Source: DASZVN01 sp035547055 (GTDB lineage Bacteria > Pseudomonadota > Alphaproteobacteria > Rhizobiales > Methylopilaceae). From it: a stretch of DNA of 41,532 nt. Shown here piece by piece: positions 17,692 to 26,315 of this stretch; positions within the stretch are counted from its first letter, which is position 1; each line of letters opens with the position of its first letter. The notes beneath the pieces are model-generated. The model saw only the letters and a program-made list of their open reading frames with translations. It was not told where the DNA came from and searched no databases. The position numbers and the translations under genes were made by a program. The DNA is taken from positions 1-41,532 of the forward strand of contig DASZVN010000026.1 in assembly GCA_035547055.1 (NCBI GenBank). The letters run 5' to 3'.

Positions 17692-19698
17692 GTGGCGCTG
17701 CCTTCCGAGCAAAGCGAAGATCCGCGCATCGCGTTGCTCCGGCTCGAGCGCCGCGTCGAGCGGGAGCGCCGCGCCCGGCTGGAGGCGGAGGCCATCGCCG
17801 AGGGCGGCACCCGCGCGCTCCACGAAAAGCAGCGCCAGCTCAAGCTGCTGCAGACGATCGCGACCGCGGCCAACGAAAGCTCCTCGATCGCCGATACGCT
17901 GCGCTTCGCGCTGAAGGAAATCTGCGCCTTCGCCGGCTGGTCGCTGGGCCATGTCTACGAGGTCAGCCGCGGCGACCACGAGCTGCTGCCGACCGCGATC
18001 TGGCATGCGGCGGACGAGGCGATGGCGGGCGTCTTCCGCGACGCCACGCTGCTCACCCCGCTGCCGCGCGGGGTCGGCCTGCCCGGCCGCGTGCTCGCGA
18101 CCGGGGCGCCCGCCTGGCTGACCGACGTCACCGACGCCACCAACTTCCCCCGCGCGCAGGTTGCGGCCGCGAGCGGGCTCCGCGCCGGCTTCGCCTTTCC
18201 CGTCATGGTCGGCCGCGAGGTCGCCGCGGTGATGGAGTTCTTCACCAGCGAGACGCGCGAGCCCGACAACGCGCTCCTCGCGCTGATGGCGCAGATCGGC
18301 ACCCAGCTCGGCCGCGTCATCGAGCGCAAGCGCGCCGAGGAGCGGCTCGTCCACGACGCCTCGCACGATCCGCTGACCGGGCTGCCCAACCGTGCCCTCC
18401 TGCTCGACCGCCTGAACTACGCGATCGCGCGCCGCAGGCGCGACGAGGATTTTCAGTTCGCCCTGCTGTTCGTGGACCTCGATCGCTTCAAGCTGGTCAA
18501 CGACAGCCTCGGCCATGCCGCCGGCGACGTTCTCCTGATCGAGGTCGGCCGCCGCCTCCAGGCGGCGCTCCGCCAGGAGGACCTTGCCGCCCGGCCGGTG
18601 GCCGGCGCCGCCTCCTCGCCGCACACGCTGGCGCGGCTCGGCGGCGACGAGTTCATCGTCCTGATCGAGGAGCTCGCGCATCCGAGCGATGCGGTCAGGA
18701 TCGGCGAGCGGCTGATCGAGACGCTGGCCCGCCCGATCACGGTCGACGGCCAGGAGGTCTACGCCACGGCGAGCGTCGGCGTCGCCACCAGCACGGCCGA
18801 GCATGCCGCCGCGGAAGACATCCTCCGCGACGCGGACCTCGCGATGTACCGGGCGAAGTCGTCTGGGCGCGGCCGCATCGAGATCTATGACCACGGCCTG
18901 CACGAGGTCGCCATCAGCCGCCTGAAGCTGGAGAGCGACATCCGCCGTGCCGTACGCGAGCATGAATTCACGCTGCACTACCAGCCGATCGTCGCGCTCG
19001 AAAGCCGCGAGGTCGTGGGCTTCGAGGCGCTGGTGCGCTGGCAGCGCAGCCCGCAGGAGCTGGTCTATCCCGACCGTTTCATCGCGGTCGCCGAGGAGAC
19101 CGGGCTGATCGTGTTCATCGGACTATGGGTGCTGCGCGAGGCCTGCCGGACGGCGGCGCGCTGGCAGCGCGCCTTCCCGCGGCCGCAGCCTTTGACGATG
19201 AGCATCAACCTGTCGCCGCGCCAGTTCCAGCAGCCCGACCTGGTCGAGCAGGTCCGGGCGATCGTCACGGAAGCCGGCGTTGCCCCCGAGACCGTCCACC
19301 TCGAGGTCACCGAGGGCGTCACCATCGACGACCCCGAGCGCACCATCCGCATCATCGAGGAATTGCGCGCCTTCGGCGTCGGCGTCGGCATCGACGATTT
19401 CGGCACCGGCTATTCGTCGCTCAGCTATATCCACCGCCTGCCGCTCGACGTGCTGAAGATCGACCGCTCGTTCGTTCTCGGCATGGACGCCAGCGGCGAA
19501 GGCCGCCAGATCGTCCGCACCATCATGGACCTCGCGCAGAACCTCGACATCGACGTGATCGCCGAGGGCGCCGAGCAGGCCTCCCACGTCGACCAGCTCC
19601 AGGCGATGGGCTGCCATTTCGGCCAGGGCTATTTCTTCTCGCGGCCCGTCGAAGCCGCGGCTGCCGAGGCGCTGCTCGCCCAGGGCCCGTTCAAATAG
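17692..19698 (+). CDS. GAF-GGDEF-EAL c-di-GMP turnover protein, H-NOX partner
   Basis: A 668-residue cytoplasmic protein. A charged coiled coil at about 10-50 is followed by a GAF domain (about 55-210), a GGDEF domain with the intact motif at 317-321, and an EAL domain with EAL at 445-447 and DDFGTGYSSL further on. Both catalytic motifs are intact, so it may make or break c-di-GMP. The RxxD inhibitory site expected five residues before GGDEF is absent, and about 15 extra residues (ARPVAGAASSPHT) precede the motif. The start is a GTG at 17692, five bases after the H-NOX stop, with GGAG nine bases upstream. The coupling to H-NOX indicates control by nitric oxide. Confidence 0.92.
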   Translation: MALPSEQSEDPRIALLRLERRVERERRARLEAEAIAEGGTRALHEKQRQLKLLQTIATAANESSSIADTLRFALKEICAFAGWSLGHVYEVSRGDHELLPTAIWHAADEAMAGVFRDATLLTPLPRGVGLPGRVLATGAPAWLTDVTDATNFPRAQVAAASGLRAGFAFPVMVGREVAAVMEFFTSETREPDNALLALMAQIGTQLGRVIERKRAEERLVHDASHDPLTGLPNRALLLDRLNYAIARRRRDEDFQFALLFVDLDRFKLVNDSLGHAAGDVLLIEVGRRLQAALRQEDLAARPVAGAASSPHTLARLGGDEFIVLIEELAHPSDAVRIGERLIETLARPITVDGQEVYATASVGVATSTAEHAAAEDILRDADLAMYRAKSSGRGRIEIYDHGLHEVAISRLKLESDIRRAVREHEFTLHYQPIVALESREVVGFEALVRWQRSPQELVYPDRFIAVAEETGLIVFIGLWVLREACRTAARWQRAFPRPQPLTMSINLSPRQFQQPDLVEQVRAIVTEAGVAPETVHLEVTEGVTIDDPERTIRIIEELRAFGVGVGIDDFGTGYSSLSYIHRLPLDVLKIDRSFVLGMDASGEGRQIVRTIMDLAQNLDIDVIAEGAEQASHVDQLQAMGCHFGQGYFFSRPVEAAAAEALLAQGPFK

Positions 19699-19699
19699 G

Positions 19700-19721
19700 G
19701 CGCGGACCCGCGGGTCCGCGC
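19700..19721 (+). terminator. GC-rich palindrome after the GGDEF-EAL gene
   Basis: A 22-bp perfect palindrome (GCGCGGACC arms around CGCG) starts just after the stop. It lies between two converging genes and may act on both strands. Confidence 0.55.
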
Positions 19722-19745
19722 GCCGCGCGACCGAGGTAACTGGTC

Positions 19746-20303
19746 TCAGGCCTGGCGCGGGCGCGTCTTGTCGCGCCGGAAGGCCGTGCCGAACACCATG
19801 TCCCAGAAATCGGTGGTGACGCCGAAATTCTGGTCCGGGCAGATATGGTGGTGCAGCGCGTGGCGGCGCTTGGCGGCATAGAAATAGGAGCGGTGGTCGA
19901 CGACCCAATGATGGGTGGCGTGATGCACCACCATGTACCAGAAATAGCCGACGATCATGCCGGTCCCGAAGCCGCTGGCGAACCGCTCGCCGAACGCGAG
20001 CCAGAGCGGGAGGAGGACGGCCGCCATCGCCATCCCGCTGAGCCAGACCGGGGTGCCGATCATCTCCACCGGCGAGTGATGGTGCACCTCGTGCATCCGG
20101 TCGAAATAGGCGATGCGGTGGAAGACGATGCGGTGCATGCCGTATTCCACCAGCGTCCACAGCGCGAGCCCGACCACCGCCCACGCGGCCCAGCCGGCGA
20201 CGCCGCGCGCCGGCAGCGTCAGCACGGCATGCGCGGTCAACCCCGCCGCCACCGCCGGGTAGACGTAGAAGTCCGCATAGTACCAGGTCCTGCTGAGGTG
20301 CAT
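19746..20303 (-). CDS. Fatty acid hydroxylase / sterol desaturase superfamily protein
   Basis: A 185-residue membrane di-iron enzyme. Histidine clusters for the metal site are HRIVFHRIAYFDRMHEVHHH and HHATHHWVVDHR, then HALHHH near residue 155. The spacing is that of the fatty acid hydroxylase family, whose members hydroxylate or desaturate lipids or carotenoids. Four hydrophobic helices surround these clusters. The ATG at 20303 has GGGGAA upstream. No lipid gene is adjacent, so the substrate is open. A 250-bp non-coding stretch separates it from the secretion genes; I see nothing in that stretch beyond GC-rich sequence. Confidence 0.85.
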   Translation of the reverse strand: MHLSRTWYYADFYVYPAVAAGLTAHAVLTLPARGVAGWAAWAVVGLALWTLVEYGMHRIVFHRIAYFDRMHEVHHHSPVEMIGTPVWLSGMAMAAVLLPLWLAFGERFASGFGTGMIVGYFWYMVVHHATHHWVVDHRSYFYAAKRRHALHHHICPDQNFGVTTDFWDMVFGTAFRRDKTRPRQA

Positions 20304-20551
20304 GGGAGTTCCCCGGTCGCGGCGCGAGCGCCACCTCTGTAGCCGATTCGCTGCCGGCGCGGGTGCGCAGGCGGCGGCATCGTGGTCGGGCTGTGCGTGA
20401 CGGTCGGGCTGCCATCCTCCGCCCCGACCGGAGGACCACGTGCAGCCGGTGCCCTCACCGCTTGCCCCGCATCGGCCGGGCGGCACCATCGCGATCATAA
20501 CCCTCCCGCAGCAGGGAATACAGTGCCGCGTGATGCGCGGAAGCGCGCAGC

Positions 20552-21865
20552 CTATTTCTCGCGGAAGGCGCGTATCACCTGGTCGCGGAGCGGCTTGATC
20601 AGGTAGGAGATCACCGTGCGCTCGGGCGTCTGCACGAAGGCTTCGACCGGCATGCCGGGGATCAAGGTCACCTGGCCGAGCTTGGCCAGCTCTTCCGGCG
20701 GGACGCCGATGCGGATCACATAATAGGCGGCGCCGGTCTTCTGGTCGGTCACGATGTCGGGCGAGACGAAGCGCACCGTGCCGTCGATCTCGGGGGTCGA
20801 GCGCAGGTCCTCGAGGCTCGAGAAGCGCAGCATTGCCATCTGGCCGAGATGGACGTCCTCGATGTCGTGCGGCGAGACCTTGGCCTCGACGAGCAACTGG
20901 TCGGCGCTCGGCACGATCAGCATGATCTGCTCGCCCGGACTGATGACGGCGCCCGGGGCGTGAACCGCCAGTTCGTGGACGAAGCCGTCCTGCGGCGAGC
21001 GGATGTCGATGCGGTTGAGCTGATCCTTGGCGGCGATCTCGCGCTCGACCAGTTCGGACGTCTTGCCGCGAATATCCGCCAGATCCTTCCCGTCCTGGGA
21101 CTGCTGGTCCTTGTCGAGCTGGATGATCTGCAGCTCCATCTCCGCGATCTTGCCCTTGGCCTCGGCGACGGAGGCCACGAGCTGGCCCTTGTCGCCCTTG
21201 AGCTGGGCCGCGGTGCGCTCGACCTCCGTGACCTTGCTGATCGGCACGAGGTTCTTCTTCCAGAGCGTGGTGACGCTGTCGAGCTCCTTGCCGTTCAACG
21301 CGATCTCGTCGCTCTTGGCGGCTTCGACCGCGTTCAGCCCGTCGATCTGCTGGTGGAGCTGGGCGACGCGCTCCTCGAGCTGCGACTTCTGACCCCTGAG
21401 CGCGGTGCGACGCGAATCGAACAGCCTCTGTTCCCCGCTGACGACGCGATCGACCTCCGGGTCGCTGCGGCGGGCGAGGAGCCCCGGCGGGAAGTCGATC
21501 GTCGCCGCGCCCTCCTGCTCGGCCTCGAGCCGGGCGCGCTGGGCGGCGAGCTCGTCGAGCGCGCGCTCGATGATCGCGAGGTTGGCCTTGGTCTGGGTGT
21601 CGTCGAGGCGGATCAGGACCTCGCCGGTATGGACCCGGTCGCCGTTGCGGACGAAGAGCTCCTTCACGACGCCGCCGGTCGGGTGCTGCACCTTCTTCAC
21701 GTCGGATTGCACCACCAGCGTGCCCGAGGCGATCACCGCGCCCGCGATCCTGGTCACGGCCGCCCAGGTGCCCGCGCCGAACACCAGCGCCAGCCCGATC
21801 GCGAGCGCGATCGCGAGGTGGCGGCGGATCGACCACAGCGCGGTGTGCGGAGCGGGATCGGTCAT
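20552..21865 (-). CDS. HlyD-type membrane fusion protein of a type I secretion system
   Basis: A 437-residue periplasmic adaptor. One N-terminal transmembrane helix (about 17-37) is followed by a lipoyl half-motif (VVQSDVKKVQHPTGGVVKEL), a long coiled-coil hairpin (about 95-290) and the C-terminal beta-barrel with the family signature GMPVEAFVQT and a KPLRDQ ending. It bridges the ABC exporter and an outer-membrane TolC channel, which is not encoded here. Its ATG overlaps the stop of the ABC gene (ATGA at 21862-21865), so the two are translationally coupled. Confidence 0.93.
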   Translation of the reverse strand: MTDPAPHTALWSIRRHLAIALAIGLALVFGAGTWAAVTRIAGAVIASGTLVVQSDVKKVQHPTGGVVKELFVRNGDRVHTGEVLIRLDDTQTKANLAIIERALDELAAQRARLEAEQEGAATIDFPPGLLARRSDPEVDRVVSGEQRLFDSRRTALRGQKSQLEERVAQLHQQIDGLNAVEAAKSDEIALNGKELDSVTTLWKKNLVPISKVTEVERTAAQLKGDKGQLVASVAEAKGKIAEMELQIIQLDKDQQSQDGKDLADIRGKTSELVEREIAAKDQLNRIDIRSPQDGFVHELAVHAPGAVISPGEQIMLIVPSADQLLVEAKVSPHDIEDVHLGQMAMLRFSSLEDLRSTPEIDGTVRFVSPDIVTDQKTGAAYYVIRIGVPPEELAKLGQVTLIPGMPVEAFVQTPERTVISYLIKPLRDQVIRAFREK

Positions 21866-23646
21866 CCGGCCTCGGACCCCTCGGCGCGGCCGACCAGCTT
21901 CAGGCCGTCGGCCGAGGCCGCCGCCGCCGGGGCCGGCGCCCGCTGCTGGAGAACCCTCTTCAGCACCTCGTCCTTGGGGCCGAACGCCTGCATCCGCCCC
22001 GCCGCCATCATCAGCACGTGATCGACGCCGGCCAGCGCGTTCGGCCGGTGGGCGATGACCACGGGGATGCCGCCGCGGGCGCGGACGCCGAGAATGGCCT
22101 GGGTCAACGCCCCCTCGCCCTCCGCGTCGAGATTGGAATTGGGCTCGTCGAGCACGACGAGGAACGGGTCGCCGTAGAGCGCGCGGGCGAGCGCGATGCG
22201 CTGGCGCTGCCCGGCCGAGAGCGCCGTGCCGGCCTCGCCGATCTGGGTCTCGTAGCCGTTCGGCAGGCGCAGGATGAGGTCGTGGACGCCGGCGGCGCGT
22301 GCCGCGGATATGATCGCCTCCGGATCGGGCTCGCTTTCGAAGCGGGCGATGTTCTGGGCAACCGAGCCGGCGAACAGCTCGACGTCCTGCGGCAGGTAGC
22401 CGATCCAGCGGCCGAGCGCCTCGTCGGACCATTGGTCGAGGGTGGCGTCGTCGATCCTGACCGAGCCGCGCACGACGGGCCAGACCCCGACCAGGGCGCG
22501 GGCGAACGAGGACTTGCCCGAGGCGCTCGGCCCGATGATGCCGAGGCCGCTGCCGGCGTGGAGGGTGAAGTTCACGTCCTGCACGACCAGGAAGTTGCCG
22601 CCGGGCGGCGCCACGCTGACATTGCCGACGGCGAGGCTCGCCTTGGGCCGCGGCAGCGCCATCGGCTGCGCGCGGTGCGGGAAGGCGATGAGGAGCTCGC
22701 GCAGGCGTGCCCAGCTCTGCCGCGCGGCCGTGAAATTCTTCCAGTTGCCGATGGCGAGCTCGACCGGCGCCAGCGCACGGGTGGTCAGGATCGAGCTTGC
22801 GATGATGATGCCCGACGAGGCCTGCTGCTCGATCACCAGATAGGCGCCGATGCCGAGCACGGTCGATTGGAGGATCATGCGCAGCATCTTGGAGATGCCG
22901 CCGAGCCCGGTGCCGACGTCGGAGGCGCGGCGGTTGCTCTGCTGGTAGCGGGCGTTGGCGGTGCCCCAGATGGCGCCGACGCGGCCGGCCATGCCCATCG
23001 CCTGGAGCACCTCGAAATTGCGCCGGCTGGCTTCCACGAGGCCGTTGCGCCCGACGGCCGCCGCCGCCGCGGCCTTGGCCGGCTTGCGCGTCATGAACTC
23101 GGTGACGAGCGTCAGCGACACCAGGATGAGGCCGCCGATCGTCGCGGCAATGCCGATCAGCGGGTGGAACATGTAGCAGATCGCGAGGTAGATCGGCAGC
23201 CACGGCAAGTCGAACAGGGCGATCGGCCCATAGCTCGACAGGAAGCTTCGGATCTGGTCGAGATCGCGCAGGGGTTGCATTCCGTCGCCGACCAGACCGC
23301 GCCGGGTCGGCAGCCAGACGATGGCGCTGAAGATGCGCGACGACAGGCTCTCGTCGAGGACGGAGCCGATGCGGATCATGATGCGGCCGCGCAGCACGTC
23401 GAGCACGCCCTGGAAACCGTAGAGGGCGAACGCGATGATGAACAGGCCGACCAGCGTCGGGATGCTGCGGCTCGGGATCACCCGGTCGTAGACTTCGAGC
23501 ATGAAGAACGAGCCGGTGAGATAGAGGATGTTGATGATGCCGCTGAGGATCGCGAGCCCGACGAAGGCGCCGCGGCAGGACGACAGTGCCGCCGCCAATT
23601 CCGAAGGCAGGTTTGCCGCGGAGCTACTCGAACGAACAACGGCCAC
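21862..23646 (-). CDS. Type I secretion ABC exporter (PrtD/AprD-like)
   Basis: A 594-residue fused membrane-ATPase exporter. Five or six helices span residues about 25-310, with the T1SS-typical LTGSFFMLEVYDRVIPSRS. The ATPase has Walker A GPSASGKSS, signature LSAGQRQRIALARAL, Walker B FLVVLDEPN and the H-loop VIAHR. No peptidase domain is present, consistent with the PrtD class that secretes proteins with uncleaved C-terminal signals such as RTX proteins. No such substrate gene is in the window. The start is a GTG at 23646. It leads the operon with the HlyD gene and diverges from the dodecin gene over an AT-rich 210-bp spacer. Confidence 0.92.
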   Translation of the reverse strand: MAVVRSSSSAANLPSELAAALSSCRGAFVGLAILSGIINILYLTGSFFMLEVYDRVIPSRSIPTLVGLFIIAFALYGFQGVLDVLRGRIMIRIGSVLDESLSSRIFSAIVWLPTRRGLVGDGMQPLRDLDQIRSFLSSYGPIALFDLPWLPIYLAICYMFHPLIGIAATIGGLILVSLTLVTEFMTRKPAKAAAAAAVGRNGLVEASRRNFEVLQAMGMAGRVGAIWGTANARYQQSNRRASDVGTGLGGISKMLRMILQSTVLGIGAYLVIEQQASSGIIIASSILTTRALAPVELAIGNWKNFTAARQSWARLRELLIAFPHRAQPMALPRPKASLAVGNVSVAPPGGNFLVVQDVNFTLHAGSGLGIIGPSASGKSSFARALVGVWPVVRGSVRIDDATLDQWSDEALGRWIGYLPQDVELFAGSVAQNIARFESEPDPEAIISAARAAGVHDLILRLPNGYETQIGEAGTALSAGQRQRIALARALYGDPFLVVLDEPNSNLDAEGEGALTQAILGVRARGGIPVVIAHRPNALAGVDHVLMMAAGRMQAFGPKDEVLKRVLQQRAPAPAAAASADGLKLVGRAEGSEAG

Positions 23647-23708
23647 CGGACACCTTCCCCGTCAGGGTGGGCGAGGACGCAGGATGGAATAACCTATTGT
23701 CGCAATAC

Positions 23709-23736
23709 TAGCACAACACAGAACAATATCGTGCTA
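23709..23736. promoter_or_regulatory. Inverted repeat in the AT-rich divergent spacer
   Basis: TAGCAC and GTGCTA are separated by 16 bases, between the T1SS operon and dodecin. The surrounding 100 bp are the most AT-rich chromosomal non-coding stretch here outside the IS ends, so promoters are likely in both directions; I cannot pick hexamers with certainty. Confidence 0.35.
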
Positions 23737-23859
23737 TATCTGCAACCCAGGATTTCGTCAAGTCCATCAATCATTTCTTAAAAGGATATGGTTTCGCGCC
23801 GCCAGGAACCGGCTTGCGCTGCCGGCGTTGCCGAAATGGGGCTGCGCAAGGGCAAGATC

Positions 23860-24075
23860 ATGGGCGGCCACGTCTACAAGGTGATCGAGCTGGTCGGCTC
23901 GTCGGAGACCTCGATCGAGGATGCGGTGACGACCGCGGTCGAACGCGCCAGCGCAACGCTGCGGAACCTCGACTGGTTCGAGATCGCGGAGACCCGGGGC
24001 CACATCCGCGACGGCCGGGTGGATCACTATCAGGTCCGGCTCCGCGTCGGCTTCACGCTCCAGGACGACGACTAG
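23860..24075 (+). CDS. Dodecin (flavin-storage protein)
   Basis: A 71-residue dodecin. VYKVIELVGSSETSIEDAV and NLDWFEIAETRGHI are the family hallmarks; the Trp of DWFE stacks on the isoalloxazine ring in the dodecameric flavin-binding shell. It is thought to buffer free riboflavin or FMN. The ATG at 23860 gives the normal family length. The open frame extends to 23788, where AAAAGGAT precedes another ATG, so a form with 24 extra residues is possible. It is monocistronic, with the divergent T1SS operon upstream. Confidence 0.9.
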   Translation: MGGHVYKVIELVGSSETSIEDAVTTAVERASATLRNLDWFEIAETRGHIRDGRVDHYQVRLRVGFTLQDDD

Positions 24076-24179
24076 AGCACGATCCCGAGAACCGGACGGC
24101 GGTTTTCGGAAAGGATCGCGCTCGAACAAGCGGCTGGAGCGGGCCGCGGCTCGAAGAAGCCGTCACGCTCGAGAAGCGG

Positions 24180-24920
24180 TCAGAGGCCGAGGCCGCGGAC
24201 CAGAAGCTCGCAGGCGATGAAGCCGAGAATGCCGAGGATGATGCGGTCGAACCATTCGCGGCTGAGGCGCCGGCCGAGCCGCGCGCCGACCGGCATCAGC
24301 ACGACGACCGGGATCAGGGCGAGCGCGCTTTCGACGAGGCGGCCGGGCGTTAGCACGCCGGCGAACCACAGCGCCGGAAACTGGAACAGGGTCGGCAGCA
24401 GGAAGATGCAGGAGAGCGCGGCGACCTGCTCGGCCCGCGGCATCCTGAGCGCGTTGACGAAGGTGATGGTGATCGGAGCCGACACGCCCGTCGCCCCCTG
24501 CAGCGTTCCCGCGCCGAAGCCGACCGCGGGCGCCATCGCCCGCGCCACCGCGAGCGGCAGCGCGAAATCGGGCCGGGCGAGCCTGAGGCCGATATAGCTC
24601 AGCACCATGACGGCCAGCACCAGCGACAGCGTCTTCGCCGGGAGCGCGGTCAGGAGGTAGGTGCCGACCGCGATCCCGACGACCGACATCGCGAGGAGCC
24701 AGGGCAGGAAGCCGAGGCCGCGGATGCCGTGGCGATGCTGCCAGACCTGCCAGGCGTTGCTGAGCAGGATCGGCAGGCTCATCACCGCGATGGCGTGGGG
24801 CACGCCGAGGAACGATGCCAGGATCGGCAGCGCCACCATCGGCAGGCCCATGCCGGTGGCGCCCTTGACGATCGAGCCGGCGCTGAGCGCGACCGCGATC
24901 CATAACAGCTCGATGCTCAC
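24180..24920 (-). CDS. TauE/SafE-family sulfite/sulfonate exporter-like permease
   Basis: A 246-residue membrane protein with seven or eight helices and the TauE/SafE pseudo-repeat: GSIVKGATGMGLPMVALPIL in the first half and GFGAGTLQGATGVSAPITIT in the second. Relatives export sulfite, sulfoacetate or related anions, but the family is broad. The start is a GTG at 24920 (VSIELLWIAV) after a G-rich stretch; upstream codons in the frame are not protein-like. It is divergent from the Bcr/CflA gene. No sulfur metabolism gene is nearby. Confidence 0.85.
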   Translation of the reverse strand: MSIELLWIAVALSAGSIVKGATGMGLPMVALPILASFLGVPHAIAVMSLPILLSNAWQVWQHRHGIRGLGFLPWLLAMSVVGIAVGTYLLTALPAKTLSLVLAVMVLSYIGLRLARPDFALPLAVARAMAPAVGFGAGTLQGATGVSAPITITFVNALRMPRAEQVAALSCIFLLPTLFQFPALWFAGVLTPGRLVESALALIPVVVLMPVGARLGRRLSREWFDRIILGILGFIACELLVRGLGL

Positions 24921-25079
24921 GCCGCCCGTCCCGCATCCCCGCCCGCGCGGCTTCATAGCCGGATTGGCGGCCGCCGCAAAACCCGGCCGGGCAGCGGACG
25001 CCGACGTCGCCGATCCGCGGCAGGCGAGCAGGCCCGCCGCCCTTGCTCCCGGCCGCGCAACCTGCTTCCTGCGCGGACG

Positions 25080-26315
25080 ATGCAAATCCCGCCGCACTCC
25101 CTCCGCTTCACCATCCTCCTCGCCGCGATGTCGGCGCTGCCGCCGCTGTCGGTCGACATGGCGCTGCCGGCGCTGGCCGTGCTCGGCCGCGACCTCGAGG
25201 CGGCGCCGCAGACCGCCGGCCTCACGCTCAGCGCCTTCCTGGTGGGCTTCGCCGCCTCGCAGCTCGTGTTCGGCCCGCTCGGCGACCGCTACGGCCGGCG
25301 GCGTCCGCTGCTGCTCGGCACCGCGCTGTTCGCCATCGCCGACCTCGCCGGCGCAGCGACGCCGACGATCGGCTTCCTCATCGCCGCCTGCTTCCTCAGC
25401 GGCATCGGCGCCGGCGCCGCGGCGACGCTGTCGCGGAGCGTCGTGCGCGACCTCTTCGAGGGCGCCGAGGCCCAGGCCAAGTTCTCCTATGTCAGCGTCG
25501 TCAGCATCCTCGCGCCGCTGACGGCGCCGGCGATCGGCGCGGGGCTGCTCGCCGCGGCGAGCTGGCGCGCCATCTACGCCGTGCAGGGCAGCTTCGGGCT
25601 GGTGCTGATGGCGGTGATCGCGCTCGGCCTCGGCGAGACGCTGCCGCCGGGCGTCGCGCAGCCGCTCCATCCCGCCACGATCGCCCGGAACTTCGCGCGG
25701 GTGCTCCGCCACCGCGTCTCGGGCGGCTATGTCCTCGTCAACGCCTGCGCGTTCGGCATGATGTTCTCCTACATCTCGTCCTCGCCGCTGGTCTTCTCGC
25801 ACGCCTTCGGCGTCGGCTCGGGCGGCTTCGCCGGCCTGTTCGCGATCACCGCGCTCGGCATCATGGCCGGCTCCTTCTTCACCGGCCGGCTGGCGCGGCA
25901 GCTCGCGCCGCGGCGGCTCGCGCTGCTCGCGGTCGGCACCTCGGCCGCCGGCGCCTTCGGGGCATTGGCGCTGACGCTCTGCGGCGAGGCGACGCTGGCG
26001 CGGCTGATGCCGTTCCTCACCGCCGCGACCGGCGGCTACGGCATGCTGATCGGCGTCGCGACGCAGGGCGCGCTCCAGCCGATGCACGACATCGCCGGGC
26101 TGACGTCGGGCCTCTACGGCGCGATGCAGATGCTGGGCGGCGCGGTCGGCGGCGCGATCGCCGCCAGCCTGATCGGGGCGACCGGCTCGCCGCTGGTCGG
26201 CATGACCGCGTCGATGAGCGGGTTCGTGCTGGCGGGGCTCCTCGTGTTCCTCTTCGTCGTCCGCCCGGGACTTCGCCGAACCGGCGCGGCCGCGGCGACG
26301 CCCGGACTGCCGTGA
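25080..26315 (+). CDS. Bcr/CflA-family drug efflux MFS transporter
   Basis: A 411-residue MFS protein of the 12-helix Bcr/CflA subfamily. LPPLSVDMALPAL in the first helix and GPLGDRYGRRRPLLLG (motif A) after the second are diagnostic, and ILAPLTAPAIGAGLL carries motif C in the fifth. Known relatives export bicyclomycin, chloramphenicol or sulfonamides. The substrate here is not determined. The stop overlaps the ATG of the antiporter gene by one base (TGATG), so the two are likely cotranscribed. Confidence 0.9.
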   Translation: MQIPPHSLRFTILLAAMSALPPLSVDMALPALAVLGRDLEAAPQTAGLTLSAFLVGFAASQLVFGPLGDRYGRRRPLLLGTALFAIADLAGAATPTIGFLIAACFLSGIGAGAAATLSRSVVRDLFEGAEAQAKFSYVSVVSILAPLTAPAIGAGLLAAASWRAIYAVQGSFGLVLMAVIALGLGETLPPGVAQPLHPATIARNFARVLRHRVSGGYVLVNACAFGMMFSYISSSPLVFSHAFGVGSGGFAGLFAITALGIMAGSFFTGRLARQLAPRRLALLAVGTSAAGAFGALALTLCGEATLARLMPFLTAATGGYGMLIGVATQGALQPMHDIAGLTSGLYGAMQMLGGAVGGAIAASLIGATGSPLVGMTASMSGFVLAGLLVFLFVVRPGLRRTGAAAATPGLP

